A DNA stretch of 64,000 nt from assembly GCA_020631735.1 (NCBI GenBank), contig CM036221.1, forward strand, positions 12,567,381 to 12,631,380. The letters are read 5' to 3'. The position numbers and the translations under genes were made by a program. Numbering within the stretch: position 1 is the stretch's first letter; the number at the start of each line of letters is the position of its first letter. Source of the DNA: Saccharum officinarum (lineage: Eukaryota; Streptophyta; Magnoliopsida; Poales; Poaceae). The notes below the pieces were generated by a model. The model was not told the DNA's origin and made no database searches. It was given only the letters and a program-made list of their open reading frames with translations. Positions 12,055 through 22,533 of this stretch are shown piece by piece.

Positions 12055-12962
12055 CATTATATTTATTTATTTTCTGCTATATGAGAGGAAGTAGCAAATA
12101 GATAGAGCTCTGCTGCTGGGTCTGGATCTCGAAGGCAGGCAGGCACCAGCAATTAAGTGAGAGATGCCGGAGCTGCCATATCCTCTGATCCTCTGTAGCA
12201 AGTTGCGAGGCCACTTGCCCTGCCGGATCGGACAGCTAGGATAAGCTCGTCACCGCCGGCCGGTCCGACATCGGACTCTGTCGGAGTTACCTATGCTGCC
12301 TCTGCATGCCTAGGTTTCTCGCTCGCCGCCGGCCGCCGGATTAATCCCCATCACCCCATGCAGGGCATTTATCTAGCCTCATGCATGCAACTGCAAGTAG
12401 TAGTAGACTTTGTAGTATGTACGAGTAGCTCCATGGATCAGTATCTTCATCTTTTACCTGCAGAGATCCTCTTGTATATTATTTTATAAGTTCATCAGTT
12501 GTACATAGTGTATTGCTCTACGCAGCATATTCGGCAATGAAGCGGACCAGAATAGGACACGTGAACAGTGCACGTGACCATTATATATTTATGTAATATT
12601 ATAATGGATTGGTCGCGGATTGCTTTCTGATCGACCTTGCCTAGCTAGCTAGAAATTGGAGCAACTAGAGGGTTGGCTTCGCGCGGGCGGTGCGGAGGGA
12701 GACAGGTTTGGATGTATAATAACGAGCACTGGGTGGGTATTGATAACCGGAGCTGATACTGTGGATAACGGGCAAGTAGTGTTTGTCAGATCCGGTACCG
12801 TGGATAACGGGCAGGGACAGCTTACTGTGCTGGGGCTGTTTGCTGAAATCTGGTACTGTTCATCGGATTCATTACTGTGGACGAACAGTGACCTGCGAGA
12901 GGAAAAGGAGGGTGTGAATAGTGCATGATGAGCCGTGCTGATCACCATGTTTAAAGATCTTT
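12055..12962. other. Mixed intergenic DNA, GC-rich island then repeat-like tract
   Basis: 12100-12380 is GC-rich with CCGGCCGG runs inside AT-rich DNA, but no credible gene frame. 12690-12930 holds repeats of GTGGATAACGGGCA and of GAACAGTG, possibly a decayed DNA transposon end. I see no RNA gene. Confidence 0.4.
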
Positions 12963-12969
12963 ATAGATA

Positions 12970-13309
12970 GGCCCTGTTTAGTTTCCACCTAGAAACTTTT
13001 CATCAAGTCATATCGAATGTTTGGACACATACATGAAACATTAAATGTAACTAAAAAAACTAATTGCACAGTTTGCATGAAAACCGTGAGACGACTCTTT
13101 TAAGCCCAATTAGTCCATGATTAGCCATAATTGCTACAGTACACACATGTGCTAATGACGGATTATTAGGCTTAATAAATTCGTCTCGCGGTTTCCAGGC
13201 GAGTTGTGTAATTAGTTTTTTTTATTAGTATACGAACACCTCTTACGACATCCTATGAAACATCATACGTGACACCTAAAAACTTTTCACCCACGAACTG
13301 AACAAGACC
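12970..13309. mobile_element. MITE with GGCCCTGTTTAG termini
   Basis: Imperfect terminal inverted repeats: GGCCCTGTTTAGTTTCC at the left and the complement GGTCTTGTTCAGTT at the right. The sequence ATAGATA flanks both sides (12963-12969 and 13310-13316). The termini and interior (GTCTCGCGG, TTAATGTTTCATG-type motifs) match other MITEs in this window, and the PIF/Harbinger element has related termini. A 3-bp duplication is expected for that superfamily, so the 7-bp match is longer than needed. Confidence 0.75.
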
Positions 13310-13316
13310 ATAGATA

Positions 13317-13879
13317 TCTTGTAGGCGAATGCAAAAAAAAAAAAAAAGAAGAAGAAGAGGAGGAGGAGGAAGAAGTAAATATTATTATGGCGTTAAGATA
13401 TATAACAGCGTTAACTTGCTGGACTGGAGACACTGCACACATGCATGTGTATATAAAAACACTAGAATTCCTATGGAGGCTTGGTTATTTTCATTAACTA
13501 TTACCAATCCTTCTATATATCTCAAGTGTATATATATTTCTTATATTTTTAATTAAATATATCATATTTGAGACAAACTATTACCCTCTTCTTTTAACCG
13601 CCAAGTAAAAATGTTCATTTTCTGGTCAAGCCATTTGAAGCACCAATGTAATGGACTCATTGTAGGCTTGTTAGTTAGAAATTGTATTTTGTAGATACAA
13701 ATGCTCACTTCACATGTTTGTGGAATGAAATACGGTTCCTTGGTACATTTATCCAACAAAAGGTATAATTTTGAGTTGTTATGGATTAGAGAATGTATAT
13801 TGACACTTAGCTTGAGATCGATGTCTAGTTAGTTTTAAAGCTAGCATGCAACATACAAATATCAGATGAAAACAAAGCT
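13317..13879. other. AT-rich intergenic stretch
   Basis: Contains an A-run and GAA/GGA-rich simple sequence near 13330-13375. No gene or complete element seen. Confidence 0.5.
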
Positions 13880-14205
13880 TGTATCAAAGTTTTAAAGCTT
13901 GAAGGGATCTACAACTTTTAGTTAATGACTTTTTTTATTTGAAATCATTTGTACTCCAAAGTTATGTTTCTTAGAGTTTTGAAATTTGTTTTCGTTTTAG
14001 AAAATATTTTGATTTGACCTCATATGAAAAAATTAAAGTTTTTTTTTACAAAATAGCCTATCACTGTCGATTTAAGTCACGAACTGGTAGTGATTCACTG
14101 CCGGTTGAAGGCACGAACCGGCAATGTTACACTATCATTGTCTCTTCCAAACCAACTGACAGTAACAGTCCAACAGTAAATGTCTTTTCTGACATAGTGA
14201 TGAGT
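13880..14205. repeat. Possible CACTA remnant
   Basis: CACTGTCGATTTAAGTCACG and CACTGCCGGTTGAAGG motifs plus CTACAACTTT-type text resemble the interior and subterminal repeats of the CACTA at 22534-24564. The right side ends near GACATAGTG. No intact CACTA termini or target duplication found. Confidence 0.35.
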
Positions 14206-14302
14206 ACTCGATGAGATCTAAAATTTCTAGTTTATTTTTTCGTAGGTCTCAAATATTCATTACAAGATTCACTAAACTAAACAAAAAACAATCATTCACT
14301 TA

Positions 14303-14725
14303 TGGTGCGTTTGACAGGGCTCTGGATTTTTGTAGAGACGTTTCAGATCCAAATTCTCTCCGAAAACATTTCTGATCGTAAATCAGAATCACTTCATAAA
14401 ATTGTTTGGCTGGTAGACCAAATTCTGATTCATAACAATATATTTTAAAAAAATCCTATACATTAAAATACGCTTCAAAAAATCTAAACTTTTTGTGGAT
14501 GGAGAACAACTTAATTACAACCTATTTTAATTAGTTTGTTGCACTAAAAAGGTTTAACTAAAAAAGAACAAAGAGACGTAGGAAAGCAGCCTCCTGGTCT
14601 TTTACATGACTACATAGAAATGCGTGAAATGTTTCTGTTCCGAATCACTTGCTAAAAACATCGCATGGAACTGATTCTCCTGATTCTCACAAAAAACTGA
14701 AACGTTTCTTCTATCAAAGCCAACC
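14303..14725. mobile_element. Tourist-like MITE, TTA flanks
   Basis: Related inverted ends (TGGTGCGTTTGACAG at left, GGTTGGCTTTGATAG as the complement of the right). TTA is present on both sides (14300-14302 and 14726-14728). Inner sequence near both ends also pairs (GAAACG/CGTTTC). Confidence 0.5.
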
Positions 14726-14728
14726 TTA

Positions 14729-15225
14729 GTCACAAAGTGACTTTACGATAGTGTAAGTGGTGTTCACGCGAATTGAAGCCTCAAGTCGTGAGTCCCGGCT
14801 TCGCACATCTTTTTTTTTTTGAGCAAACCCGGCTTCTCACATGGAAGTCACTCATGGCGACCGATCTAATTTCCCTCGATATAGCAGTACTTCGTCGAGG
14901 GTTAACCGGTAAAAATATTTTTTTGAGGTTTTATGGTTTTTATTTGTTTAGGATTTTTAGCCCTCAAGAGTCGAGCCCAAAATGTCACAATCAGCGAGAA
15001 AAGCATGTTTTATTAAATAAATCAATTCTAGGCACGAAACGTGTGTACCTGCGCAAGTGTACGTGGACGTCTACACATGGAAATAAAGAAGGGATAGGAA
15101 ATGCGGTATGAACAGTGAGGTAACGGAACAGGACTACAACTGGTGGTGATGTGTACGGAGTAGTGTACTAGCTGCTTTCGGCCCCGATGCGCACGGATTT
15201 TAATGCTATACGTACAGCCTACCGA
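14729..15225. other. Intergenic, nothing recognised
   Basis: Mixed composition with a T-run near 14811. No gene or terminal repeats that I can support. Confidence 0.45.
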
Positions 15226-15451
15226 GGCCTTGCCCAAAATATTTCCTCTTCCACCTATCACATTGAATCTTTCGACGCATGCATGGAGCATTAAATGTAG
15301 ATAAAAAAGATAGCTAATTGCATAGTTTGTCTGTAAATGTCGGGACGAATCTTTTGAGCCTAGTTAGTCCATGATTGGATAAATTTTGCCAAATAACAAC
15401 GAAAGATGCTACAATAACTTTTCACCTACTTTTCGCGAAGTGAACACACCC
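15226..15451. mobile_element. MITE of the GGCCTTG / GTGTGTTCAC family, degraded
   Basis: The interior (TTTGAGCCTAGTTAGTCC, CGCATGCATGGAGCATTAA) is shared with the MITE at 29705-29948. The right end complement reads GGGTGTGTTCACTTCG. The left end is degraded and no matching target duplication is seen. Confidence 0.55.
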
Positions 15452-15592
15452 TGAAAACGGAAGGTCAATGCAATCACGTAGAGCGTCGCCGGTCCACGGA
15501 CGGCAAGTGGGTCATCCATTTCGTATGACCAGTGGTCCAGTGCCCAAATCTGACCAAAATTACTCGTTTTTTTTTTCTGGTGTCTTTAATAT

Positions 15593-15731
15593 GCACTCCT
15601 CTAAATTATAAGAGGTTTGGTTTTTCTAGATGCGCTACTTTTGTATATCTAGATATCACAGAGTATTTAAGTATGATAAAAATTATTGTATTTAAAAAAC
15701 CAAAACATCTTTAATTTAAAAATAGAGGGAG
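15593..15731. mobile_element. Stowaway-like MITE
   Basis: Left CACTCCTCTAAATTATAAG pairs with the right TTTAAAAATAGAGGGAG, followed by TA. CTCC...GGAG ends and a TA flank are usual for Stowaway (Tc1/mariner) MITEs. Confidence 0.55.
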
Positions 15732-16605
15732 TACTTTATTAAAATATTAGTTTATGTTATGATAATTTTATGTCTCGTAAGCTTATGTGATTTGTATTTT
15801 ATTCAAAAAATTTTGTTTGTATTTTATTTGATTATTTGAAATCAAGATAAGTCATAGGATGCACTCTTCGTCACTATGGCATAAACAGTCGTTTACTCGT
15901 TTAAGTGTATGCCAATGTTCAAGATCCACGGTAAAGCTTCAAGTGCCAACTAGGATGGGCCAAGAATGCTAATATAAGACAATATGAATATTTAGGACTA
16001 ATGTTTACTATTTCATGGGGTTTCATGAGAATTTCATAGGCATTAAATAAGCTAATATGACACATTATAGTTGGAGAGAGATGATGAAAGTTTCATAGGA
16101 TGAAATGAGTTCACGGGGATAAAACTTGTCTACACTATTTCTAACACATAATAGTTCTGGAAAGTGGGACATAAAACCCCCACCACGACACACCTTATTT
16201 CTAACATATGATATTTAATTGCTATTTTTTTTTTCTAATTTTCACACTCATATCTTCGGATCTTTGCTATATAGCCTATACATACAGTATACTAGAGTGA
16301 CTGTTTAAGTGATAATTCTTGGAGCACTTAATAGAGTCTACTTGGTATTTTTTGTTACATTTTAGGTATTAATTAACATCAAATTTGCATGTGACCAATT
16401 TGTGTATACATTGATCTCCATATGGCAAATTGGCCCTTCCTAAAAGTTTTGCTGCTAGCTTCGCTACTTATTACTACTCCGTTCTAAAATATAGCGCATT
16501 CTGGCTATTCTCGGACAAAATAAAGGAGAGTGCAAATAGATGCATGTACCCCCTCTCTTAACTTCCTAATTTATTGAAATCATATTCTATTCCCTACGAT
16601 TAAAG
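15732..16605. other. AT-rich intergenic with MITE fragments
   Basis: 15985-16175 holds TTTCATGGGG and GAAAGTTTCATAGG motifs like those at 11540-12050, probably the same decayed MITE family. No gene seen. Confidence 0.45.
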
Positions 16606-16610
16606 GGTGG

Positions 16611-17642
16611 TGTCGGTGTTCGGACCCGGGGGGTCCTAAACCAACGAGTGAATTTGTGCTGTGTGTCCCTAATCTGGATGGTGATGCAAAGAGAATACAC
16701 GGGGTTTATCCTGGTTCGGGCGAAAGAAGGCCCTACGTCCAGCGGGGGGGGAGTATTGTATTTCCTTGCACCTAAGTGCTTGCGTAGGGGTTACAAGCTG
16801 CGAGAGAGGGAGCCGATCCCAGGTATCAGGGAGAGAGAGTACAAAGGAGATTGCTTGAGATGTTGATCTTCTATGATGGGGTGATGACTTGGTTCGCCTT
16901 TTCCCCCCTCCTTCCTTTGTAGAGTCCCCTGTCTTTCCTTTTATAGGGTCAAGAGGAGGCAGAGACCCCGGGGGATGCATTAGAAGTGAAGTTTTATCGA
17001 GTGCTGTGGAAGTCGCTGTAGCGACGTGCCCCGAGAATGGCCGGCCATCCTCGGACACTATGGTGACGTAGAGGTTGAAACGGTGAAAAGACCCCGGATC
17101 CTGTGGCATGCATGCCTTGCTTCTTTGTTGACCGGCGGTTGGTCGAGGCCGGGTCGACGAGAAATGGATAAGTCCGAGCCCCGGGAATTTCGGGGTACGA
17201 CACTCGTCGTGATCCCCCTCGAGGGGGATCAGTGACGGAACAGTGCACGGCATGGCGTGAGCAGTGACAGGTTTTCACCGCCCATCCCGGGATGGGCAGT
17301 AAAAAGTGAGATTTGACACTGATACTGCTTCCATGCTGGCGGCGTTGTAGCCATGGGGGTAGGAAGTGGTTGGCGGTTGCATTAAATGCTTTGACTTTTG
17401 TCTGAGAGTTGGTGGGTGAGGCGGGTCGACCGGCTCGACCCAGGGTCGTACGAGTCGGAGATTTCCCTGTGGTCTAGGCGTCCCGTCGAGCAAGCCTCGT
17501 GCGAGTCGGAACACGGTCGAGGCGTTCCGCGCGTGGTTTTGGCTCGTTCTTCCTACGTGGGCGGAGCCTTTGGCGTGGTTTTCTCAGGGGTTTGTCTTTT
17601 TTAGCTGTCGAGTGTGGGTACCCTTTGTTTAGGTACTCGACA
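16611..17642. repeat. Solo LTR (1,032 bp) with GGTGG target duplication
   Basis: It starts TGTCGGTGTTCGG and ends GGTACTCGACA, forming TGTCG...CGACA inverted ends. GGTGG precedes it (16606-16610) and follows it (17643-17647). No internal region remains, so it is a solo LTR left by recombination between two LTRs. The start sequence and the text GGTTTATCCTGGTTCGGGC are typical of a common panicoid Ty3/gypsy LTR family. The family name is an inference. Confidence 0.85.
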
Positions 17643-17647
17643 GGTGG

Positions 17648-17891
17648 ACTCTCAGTTAGGGCACTCTCAATTGCAGAAACTATGATAGTTTCTATAGCTA
17701 TTAAATGCATTGACAGATAAGCATTTTGCTGATGTGGCACATTATTATTTATCGAAAAGAGTGAAAAAAGTAAGAAACTATTTCTTATGAAGAAACGATT
17801 TCTTCGCATGCGCTCGATTTACTATTTAGTTTAAAATGTTAGAATGTGTTATATTATAGGACGAAGGAAGTACCAAATTAATGACTAATTA
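17648..17891. other. Intergenic; possible MITE fragment
   Basis: GGCACTCTCAATTGCAG and the TTTCTATAGCTATTAAATGC text resemble a grass MITE that has been truncated. No paired end found. Confidence 0.35.
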
Positions 17892-18118
17892 CTCCCTAAA
17901 TTAATTCCTAGAATCCATGCCAAGTTTGACTAACTTTATAGAAAAAAATAACAACATCTATGATATAAAATGAGCACCTTATGAAACTATATTATATGGT
18001 AAAACTAATGATACTAATTTGATACATAAATCTTAACATTTTTTCCTAAAATTCGGTCAAAGTTTAAAAATTTTGACTTATGACAACTCCGGGAATCTAT
18101 TTATTTAGAAACAGAGGG
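17892..18118. mobile_element. Stowaway-like MITE
   Basis: Left end CTCCCTAAATTAATTCC after TA. The right end TATTTAGAAACAGAGGGA pairs with it. Interior is AT-rich and non-coding. The right TA is not preserved. Confidence 0.55.
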
Positions 18119-18794
18119 AATCGATCTTTCTGATTTTTTTTTGTAAAGAATAGAATAAATGACTACGTTTCGTCGTGGTCATGAAGACGGCGAAAGTACA
18201 AACCCAGGCATAAATAAATAAAATAAAAGATCAACCTTTCGTTGTGTGGCAGTTGATCCTTTTGTGTACGAGCAGCCGTGCAGGTTGGCAAGAAGAGATA
18301 TATGAACAGGAGTTAAGTTAGCTACATACAGTACACAGACACAGTACGAGTACGACCTGGTAGTGTGTGTGAAGTCGTGAAGGCGGCGTCCGTGCACAAG
18401 TGGGCGGCCGGCGCTGCACCTACACGCACACGCCACCACTCTCGTACGCCTTGATTGGCCGCTCGTCGCCCGCAGGCATTTATCTTTATCGCCCAGATCG
18501 AGCCCCGGCCGGTAGCCCTTGGCCCTTGCCCATCACAAAAGATCATCCTCGCTGCCTCGCTGGCCGGCTGGCCGGATATATATATTATTATTAAATAAAA
18601 ACCTGGCTCGTGACTCGTGACAATCTAGCTGGGTCTAAAATTTTACGCACATAGACAATTTTTTATGGGTGAGTATTTACTCCAGCCAACTGACCCACTG
18701 CCATGTGTCTAATTGTAACTAAGGAAAGTGACAACTGACCCACTGCAGGAGTGAGATCGATGGAGGTAGCACGACGGTGTTGCATGGGAGTGAG
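18119..18794. other. Intergenic, nothing recognised
   Basis: Moderately GC-rich, with a TATATATATTATTATTA tract near 18580. Open frames on both strands are short and have no recognisable domain. Confidence 0.45.
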
Positions 18795-18797
18795 CGG

Positions 18798-19311
18798 CGC
18801 TACTAGAGAACAGACCTTTCGTCGATATCTAAAATAGGTATTGGTCCCGGTTGGTACCCTGCCCAACGACCGGACCACTTTTAGTCCCGGTTCGTAATAC
18901 TAACCAGGACTAAAAGTGGTCCTCCAACTTTTAGTCCCGATTGGTATTACCAACCGGGACTAAAGGGTGACCTTTTAGTCCCAGTTGGTGTTATGAACCG
19001 GGACTAAAGGTCTTCAACCCGGGACTAAAGGTCCCCCATGAGTCAAATCAAAAGGAAGAGCGCAAAGGATTTTGTCACATGTTGTGTTCAGTTGAGTTGG
19101 TAAGGAATCTACGCGCGAGGTGAAAGGTCCTGAGTTCGATTCTCACGCACCACAAGAGAGGCCTCTAGAATTTCATTTATTTTTTCACCCGAGGACGGGC
19201 TTTAGTCCCAGTTATGGCTGGGACCTTTAGTCCCGATTTCTTAGTCCCGGCTCTGGAATCGGGACTAAAAGTCCTTAGGACCCGGGACTAAAGGACCTGT
19301 CTGTAGTAGTG
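18798..19311. mobile_element. Small CACTA (CMC) element with CGG target duplication
   Basis: The left end CGCTACTAGAGAACAG is a decayed CACTA terminus. The right end complement is CACTACTACAGACAGG. The 3-bp CGG flanks both sides (18795-18797 and 19312-19314). Inverted subterminal repeats of the type TTTAGTCCCGGTTGGT recur on both sides. It has no transposase, so it is non-autonomous. A tRNA-like segment sits in its middle. Confidence 0.88.
19084..19152 (+). other. tRNA-like / SINE-like segment inside the CACTA element
   Basis: TTCAGTTGAGTTGGTAAGG resembles a D-arm with an A-box. GAGTTCGATTCTC resembles a T-arm with a B-box, and the segment ends CGCACCA. The anticodon arm is poor and the acceptor stem does not close convincingly, so this is a tRNA-derived relic, not a functional tRNA. 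Confidence 0.4.
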
Positions 19312-20388
19312 CGGCTCTTCCACACCCCGGCGCGGTGTCCTCCCCACCCCCGGTGGCACCCTCTCTCACCCCGGTGACCGAACTCACCCCACCCCAACGG
19401 ACATGGCGCTCCTTGCCCCCGTCCCCCTCCGTCGCCGTCAAGCCAAGCCCGGTACTGGTGGCGCGGGTGGCAGTGGTGCTCACGCGCAACCGCTCGCCGC
19501 CGTCTCTGGCCCCGATGACCGGAATCGACCGGCACAGCCATCCCGTCCCCTATGTTGCATATGTATGTTTCAATTGTTTCAGGCGTTTCAGATGTATGTT
19601 GCAATTGTTTTATATGGATATTGCAAAAGTAGATCGGTGTATGTTGCACATGTTGCATATGTTGCAATTGTTTCAGAGGCGTGTTGCAAGTGTTTGTTCA
19701 AAATGTTTCATATGTTTCCAGACGTATGTTGCAAGTCTTTTGATCTGGATGTTGCATATGTTTTCACAGATATGTTGCAATAGTATGTTCTATAATGTTT
19801 CATTTGTTTCAGTCTTCGGTTTCAGCAAGCGTTTTCATGTTGCAAGTTGCAAGTGTTCTATCTGGATGTTGCATATGTTTTCACACATATGTTGCAAGTG
19901 TATGTCCAGATGTTTCATCTGTTTCAGATGTATATTGCATTCAAGTGTTTTATGTTGCACGTGTTTCATGCTGTTTGGAGAGTCAGGGACGCTGAGGAAT
20001 GGGGCGTGGCGAGCCGGTGGCCGGCGAACGTGGCGCGCGACGCGCTAGGGGCCGGTGGTCGGGGCACGACAAGGCGGATTTGCACCTGCGGGGGCGGGGT
20101 GTGCGGATGGGGGCAGGTCAGGCGTCGGGGCGGGCGTGTCAGGTGTGCGGGCGAGCATCCGATGGAATTCATCCCATCGAACATTCAGGCGCTAGCACTT
20201 CACATATAAAATAACTGTAGAGACAAGTGAAAAGTATATTGTTGTATAACTTGTCTCTTTTATTGTACTTGCTCTAAGCGTTTAGGATTAGATTAAAAAA
20301 GCTAGTGTAAAAACTGACATGTTTGGATAGGTTAGAGCTTTTAAACGCTATAATCTACAAGTTCTTGCTGAGGCACATATATACAGTA
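19312..20388. other. GC-rich then TGTTGCA-repeat region
   Basis: 19315-19550 and 19990-20170 are GC-rich arms around the repeat tract 19550-19970. Frames such as 19335-20048 are long only because of low complexity and repeats. The right part (20230-20280, ending TACTTGCTCTAA) looks like the end of a decayed MITE. No gene supported. Confidence 0.45.
19550..19970 (+). repeat. Imperfect tandem repeat of TATGTTGCAAGTGTTTCA type
   Basis: Variants of ATGTTGCA(A/T)(A/G)TGTTT and TGTTTCAGATGTATG recur about every 20-40 bases across 400 bp. It is non-coding in character although it keeps frames open. Confidence 0.6.
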
Positions 20389-21139
20389 CACTACTAGAAT
20401 GAACAAGTTTCCCTAGGGTTAATAATCCTAGGGAAAGGATGGAAAACGGTAGGGAAACTCTTTCCCTAGAGTTTTTGGTAGGGAAAGCCCCCTATGGACG
20501 AATTCGACGGGAAAGGCCAGCTTCCCCTACGGTTTTGACAGAAACGGTAGGGGAAACATTCTTTCCCTAGGGGTTGTATCCCCTAGGGAAACTTCCTCAT
20601 AAACCAGGCCCAGTCCAGCGTGAAAAGCTAGTTTCCTTAGCAATCTTTCCCTAGGAATTAGAACTCTAGGGAAAGAATATATCATAAAGGACAATATTTC
20701 AATCAATTCTTTTACACATGATTTATATTTGAATTCAAATATCATTTTATATTTAAATTCAAATTCACACATGAACACATAATTAAGTACTCATTTCATC
20801 CAATCTATAACCACAAATCCATACATTTAGAGTTATAATATTATCATAATACAACCATGTCATCCATACTTAGCTTACAAGACCTGCTGCTTATTTTAGT
20901 GCCCACCAGTACTTAAAACAAAATATGCAACCAACAACTACAGCTCATGATTTGATAGCAATCAAAAGAACGGAAATTGATCTTCCCCTGCAGGAGGAGA
21001 GTAGGTGCCTCCACCACTTGTAGTTCCATTCACTGGACTTGTCACATTCACTCCACCACTTGTAGTTCCATACAAAGATATAATCTCATACCAGTAGGGA
21101 AAGAATATACCCCAGGAAAACTTGTGTATTCTAGTAGTG
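20389..21139. mobile_element. Non-autonomous CACTA element with GTA target duplication
   Basis: Left end CACTACTAGAATGAAC; complement of the right end CACTACTAGAATACAC. GTA flanks both sides (20386-20388 and 21140-21142). Subterminal repeats TTTCCCTAGGG occur in both orientations over the first 300 bp. 751 bp with no transposase. Confidence 0.9.
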
Positions 21140-21292
21140 GTACTACATTCATTACAAATTTACAGGAGTCCAGATCCATCCATCGAGTCCACTTGCACCA
21201 TTATGAGCCGATTCGATCCCCAACAAAAAAGGCAAGTAACTTCAACTCCATCATCATCATATATATCGACGACGACGACGATCTCGTTTAGG

Positions 21293-21520
21293 CATTCCAG
21301 AATTCACCCCTAAATTCCACTACGCAAAAAGAAGATTTCCCATCACATCAAAATGTTGGCATATATATGGAGTACTAAATGTAGATGAAATAAAAAACTA
21401 ATTACACAGTTTTGTTGTACTTTGCGAGACGAACATTTATAGCCTAATTAATCAAGATTTGGACAATTATTACCACATAAAAACAAAATTACTACAGGGT
21501 GACACGACATATACTATGCA
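21293..21520. repeat. MITE fragment, inverted relative to the next one
   Basis: CGCAAAAAGAAGATTTCCC through GTACTTTGCGAGACGAAC is the inverted counterpart of 21655-21785. Its own outer terminus is not clear. With 21535-21809 it forms a large imperfect inverted repeat. Confidence 0.6.
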
Positions 21521-21534
21521 AACTTTGCCTCCTA

Positions 21535-21809
21535 GGCCGTGTTTAGATGCCGACTGAATCGGCACTGCGCGCTACAGTCTTCCCGTCGGAACACTGTAGC
21601 GCGTTTTGTTTTTTAGTGCAAAAAATTGTCCAAAAATTAATTAATTAGACTCAAAATGTTCGTCTCGCAAAGTACAACAAAACTATGCAATTAGTTTTTG
21701 ATTTCATCTACATTTAGTACTCCATGCATTTGCCGGCATTTTGATGTGATGGAGAATCTTCTTTTTGCATAGTGAAATTTGGGGGAAAATTTGGGAACTA
21801 AACAAGGCC
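21535..21809. mobile_element. PIF/Harbinger-type MITE with CTA target duplication
   Basis: Left GGCCGTGTTTAGATGCC; complement of the right GGCCTTGTTTAGTTCCC. CTA flanks both sides (21532-21534 and 21810-21812). It shares termini with the Harbinger element at 25735-29611. Confidence 0.8.
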
Positions 21810-21812
21810 CTA

Positions 21813-22530
21813 ATTTTAGCATCCAAACAAGGCCTCCTTAGTATGTGACGAGACGACGAACAACAAGGAACACGGCAGCATTATGCAGCAGCAGGCCTAG
21901 GGAGTACATGGTTGTTGGGATTGGAACATCATGAAAGCAAGGCGTGTCCGAGAAATCATATTGTATTGCATGTGTCATGTGTGCCTCATCAGTGCCCGCA
22001 CAATTTAACCAATTATTAAATTCAGCACGTGGCCTATTTCTTTTGGGAAAGATAAAACAGGGGATACATATATGGAGAGATTAAGAATGGGGTCACCCAT
22101 CACGTACCCTATTGGTGGGACTTCCCTGTCCCTCCACAAAACAATGAGTTTGGTTTGCGGGTGGACCATCCAAAAAACCACTTTAAATTTGGCTAGCAGC
22201 TTTAAATTTGGCTAGCAACATTAAATTTTATAATCTTTGACCAATAATTTGGCTAGCAACTTTAATTTTGTAATAAAATGTACTATCTTGTAATCATAAG
22301 TTCATAATCATAAATAATGTAACTTTCCCCTTTTATAAATAGAAAAAAATAGGTAGGGGCTCCCCTGCAGACTTGCTTAAAAAAAGGTCAAAGTGTAATT
22401 TAAGAGATCATGCCATGTCTGAAGATGTCTTAGAGCAAGCCCAATAGTAGAGCAAGTGTTTGGCTATAAGTCAAGTTATAAGAGTCAAGCTATATAATAT
22501 TTGTCTCTTATTTGTCTGTAAAATTTTCTT
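21813..22530. other. AT-rich intergenic
   Basis: Contains a short duplication, TTTAAATTTGGCTAGCA, at about 22180-22220. The part near 22435 (AGAGCAAGCCCAATAGTAG) resembles the left end of a MITE that the CACTA at 22534 has split. No gene. Confidence 0.45.
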
Positions 22531-22533
22531 ATT

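Noticed and set aside
12100..12360. GC island as a possible promoter or microRNA precursor
   Set aside because: I could not match any plant microRNA that I know, nor find a convincing hairpin or gene start.
16669..17253. 194-codon minus-strand frame
   Set aside because: It lies wholly inside the solo LTR bounded by GGTGG and has no recognisable domain.
19335..20048. A 237-codon ORF with Cys/Phe/Met-rich repeats
   Set aside because: It is a translation of the TGTTGCA tandem repeat with GC-rich flanks; no known domain and no splice or start context.
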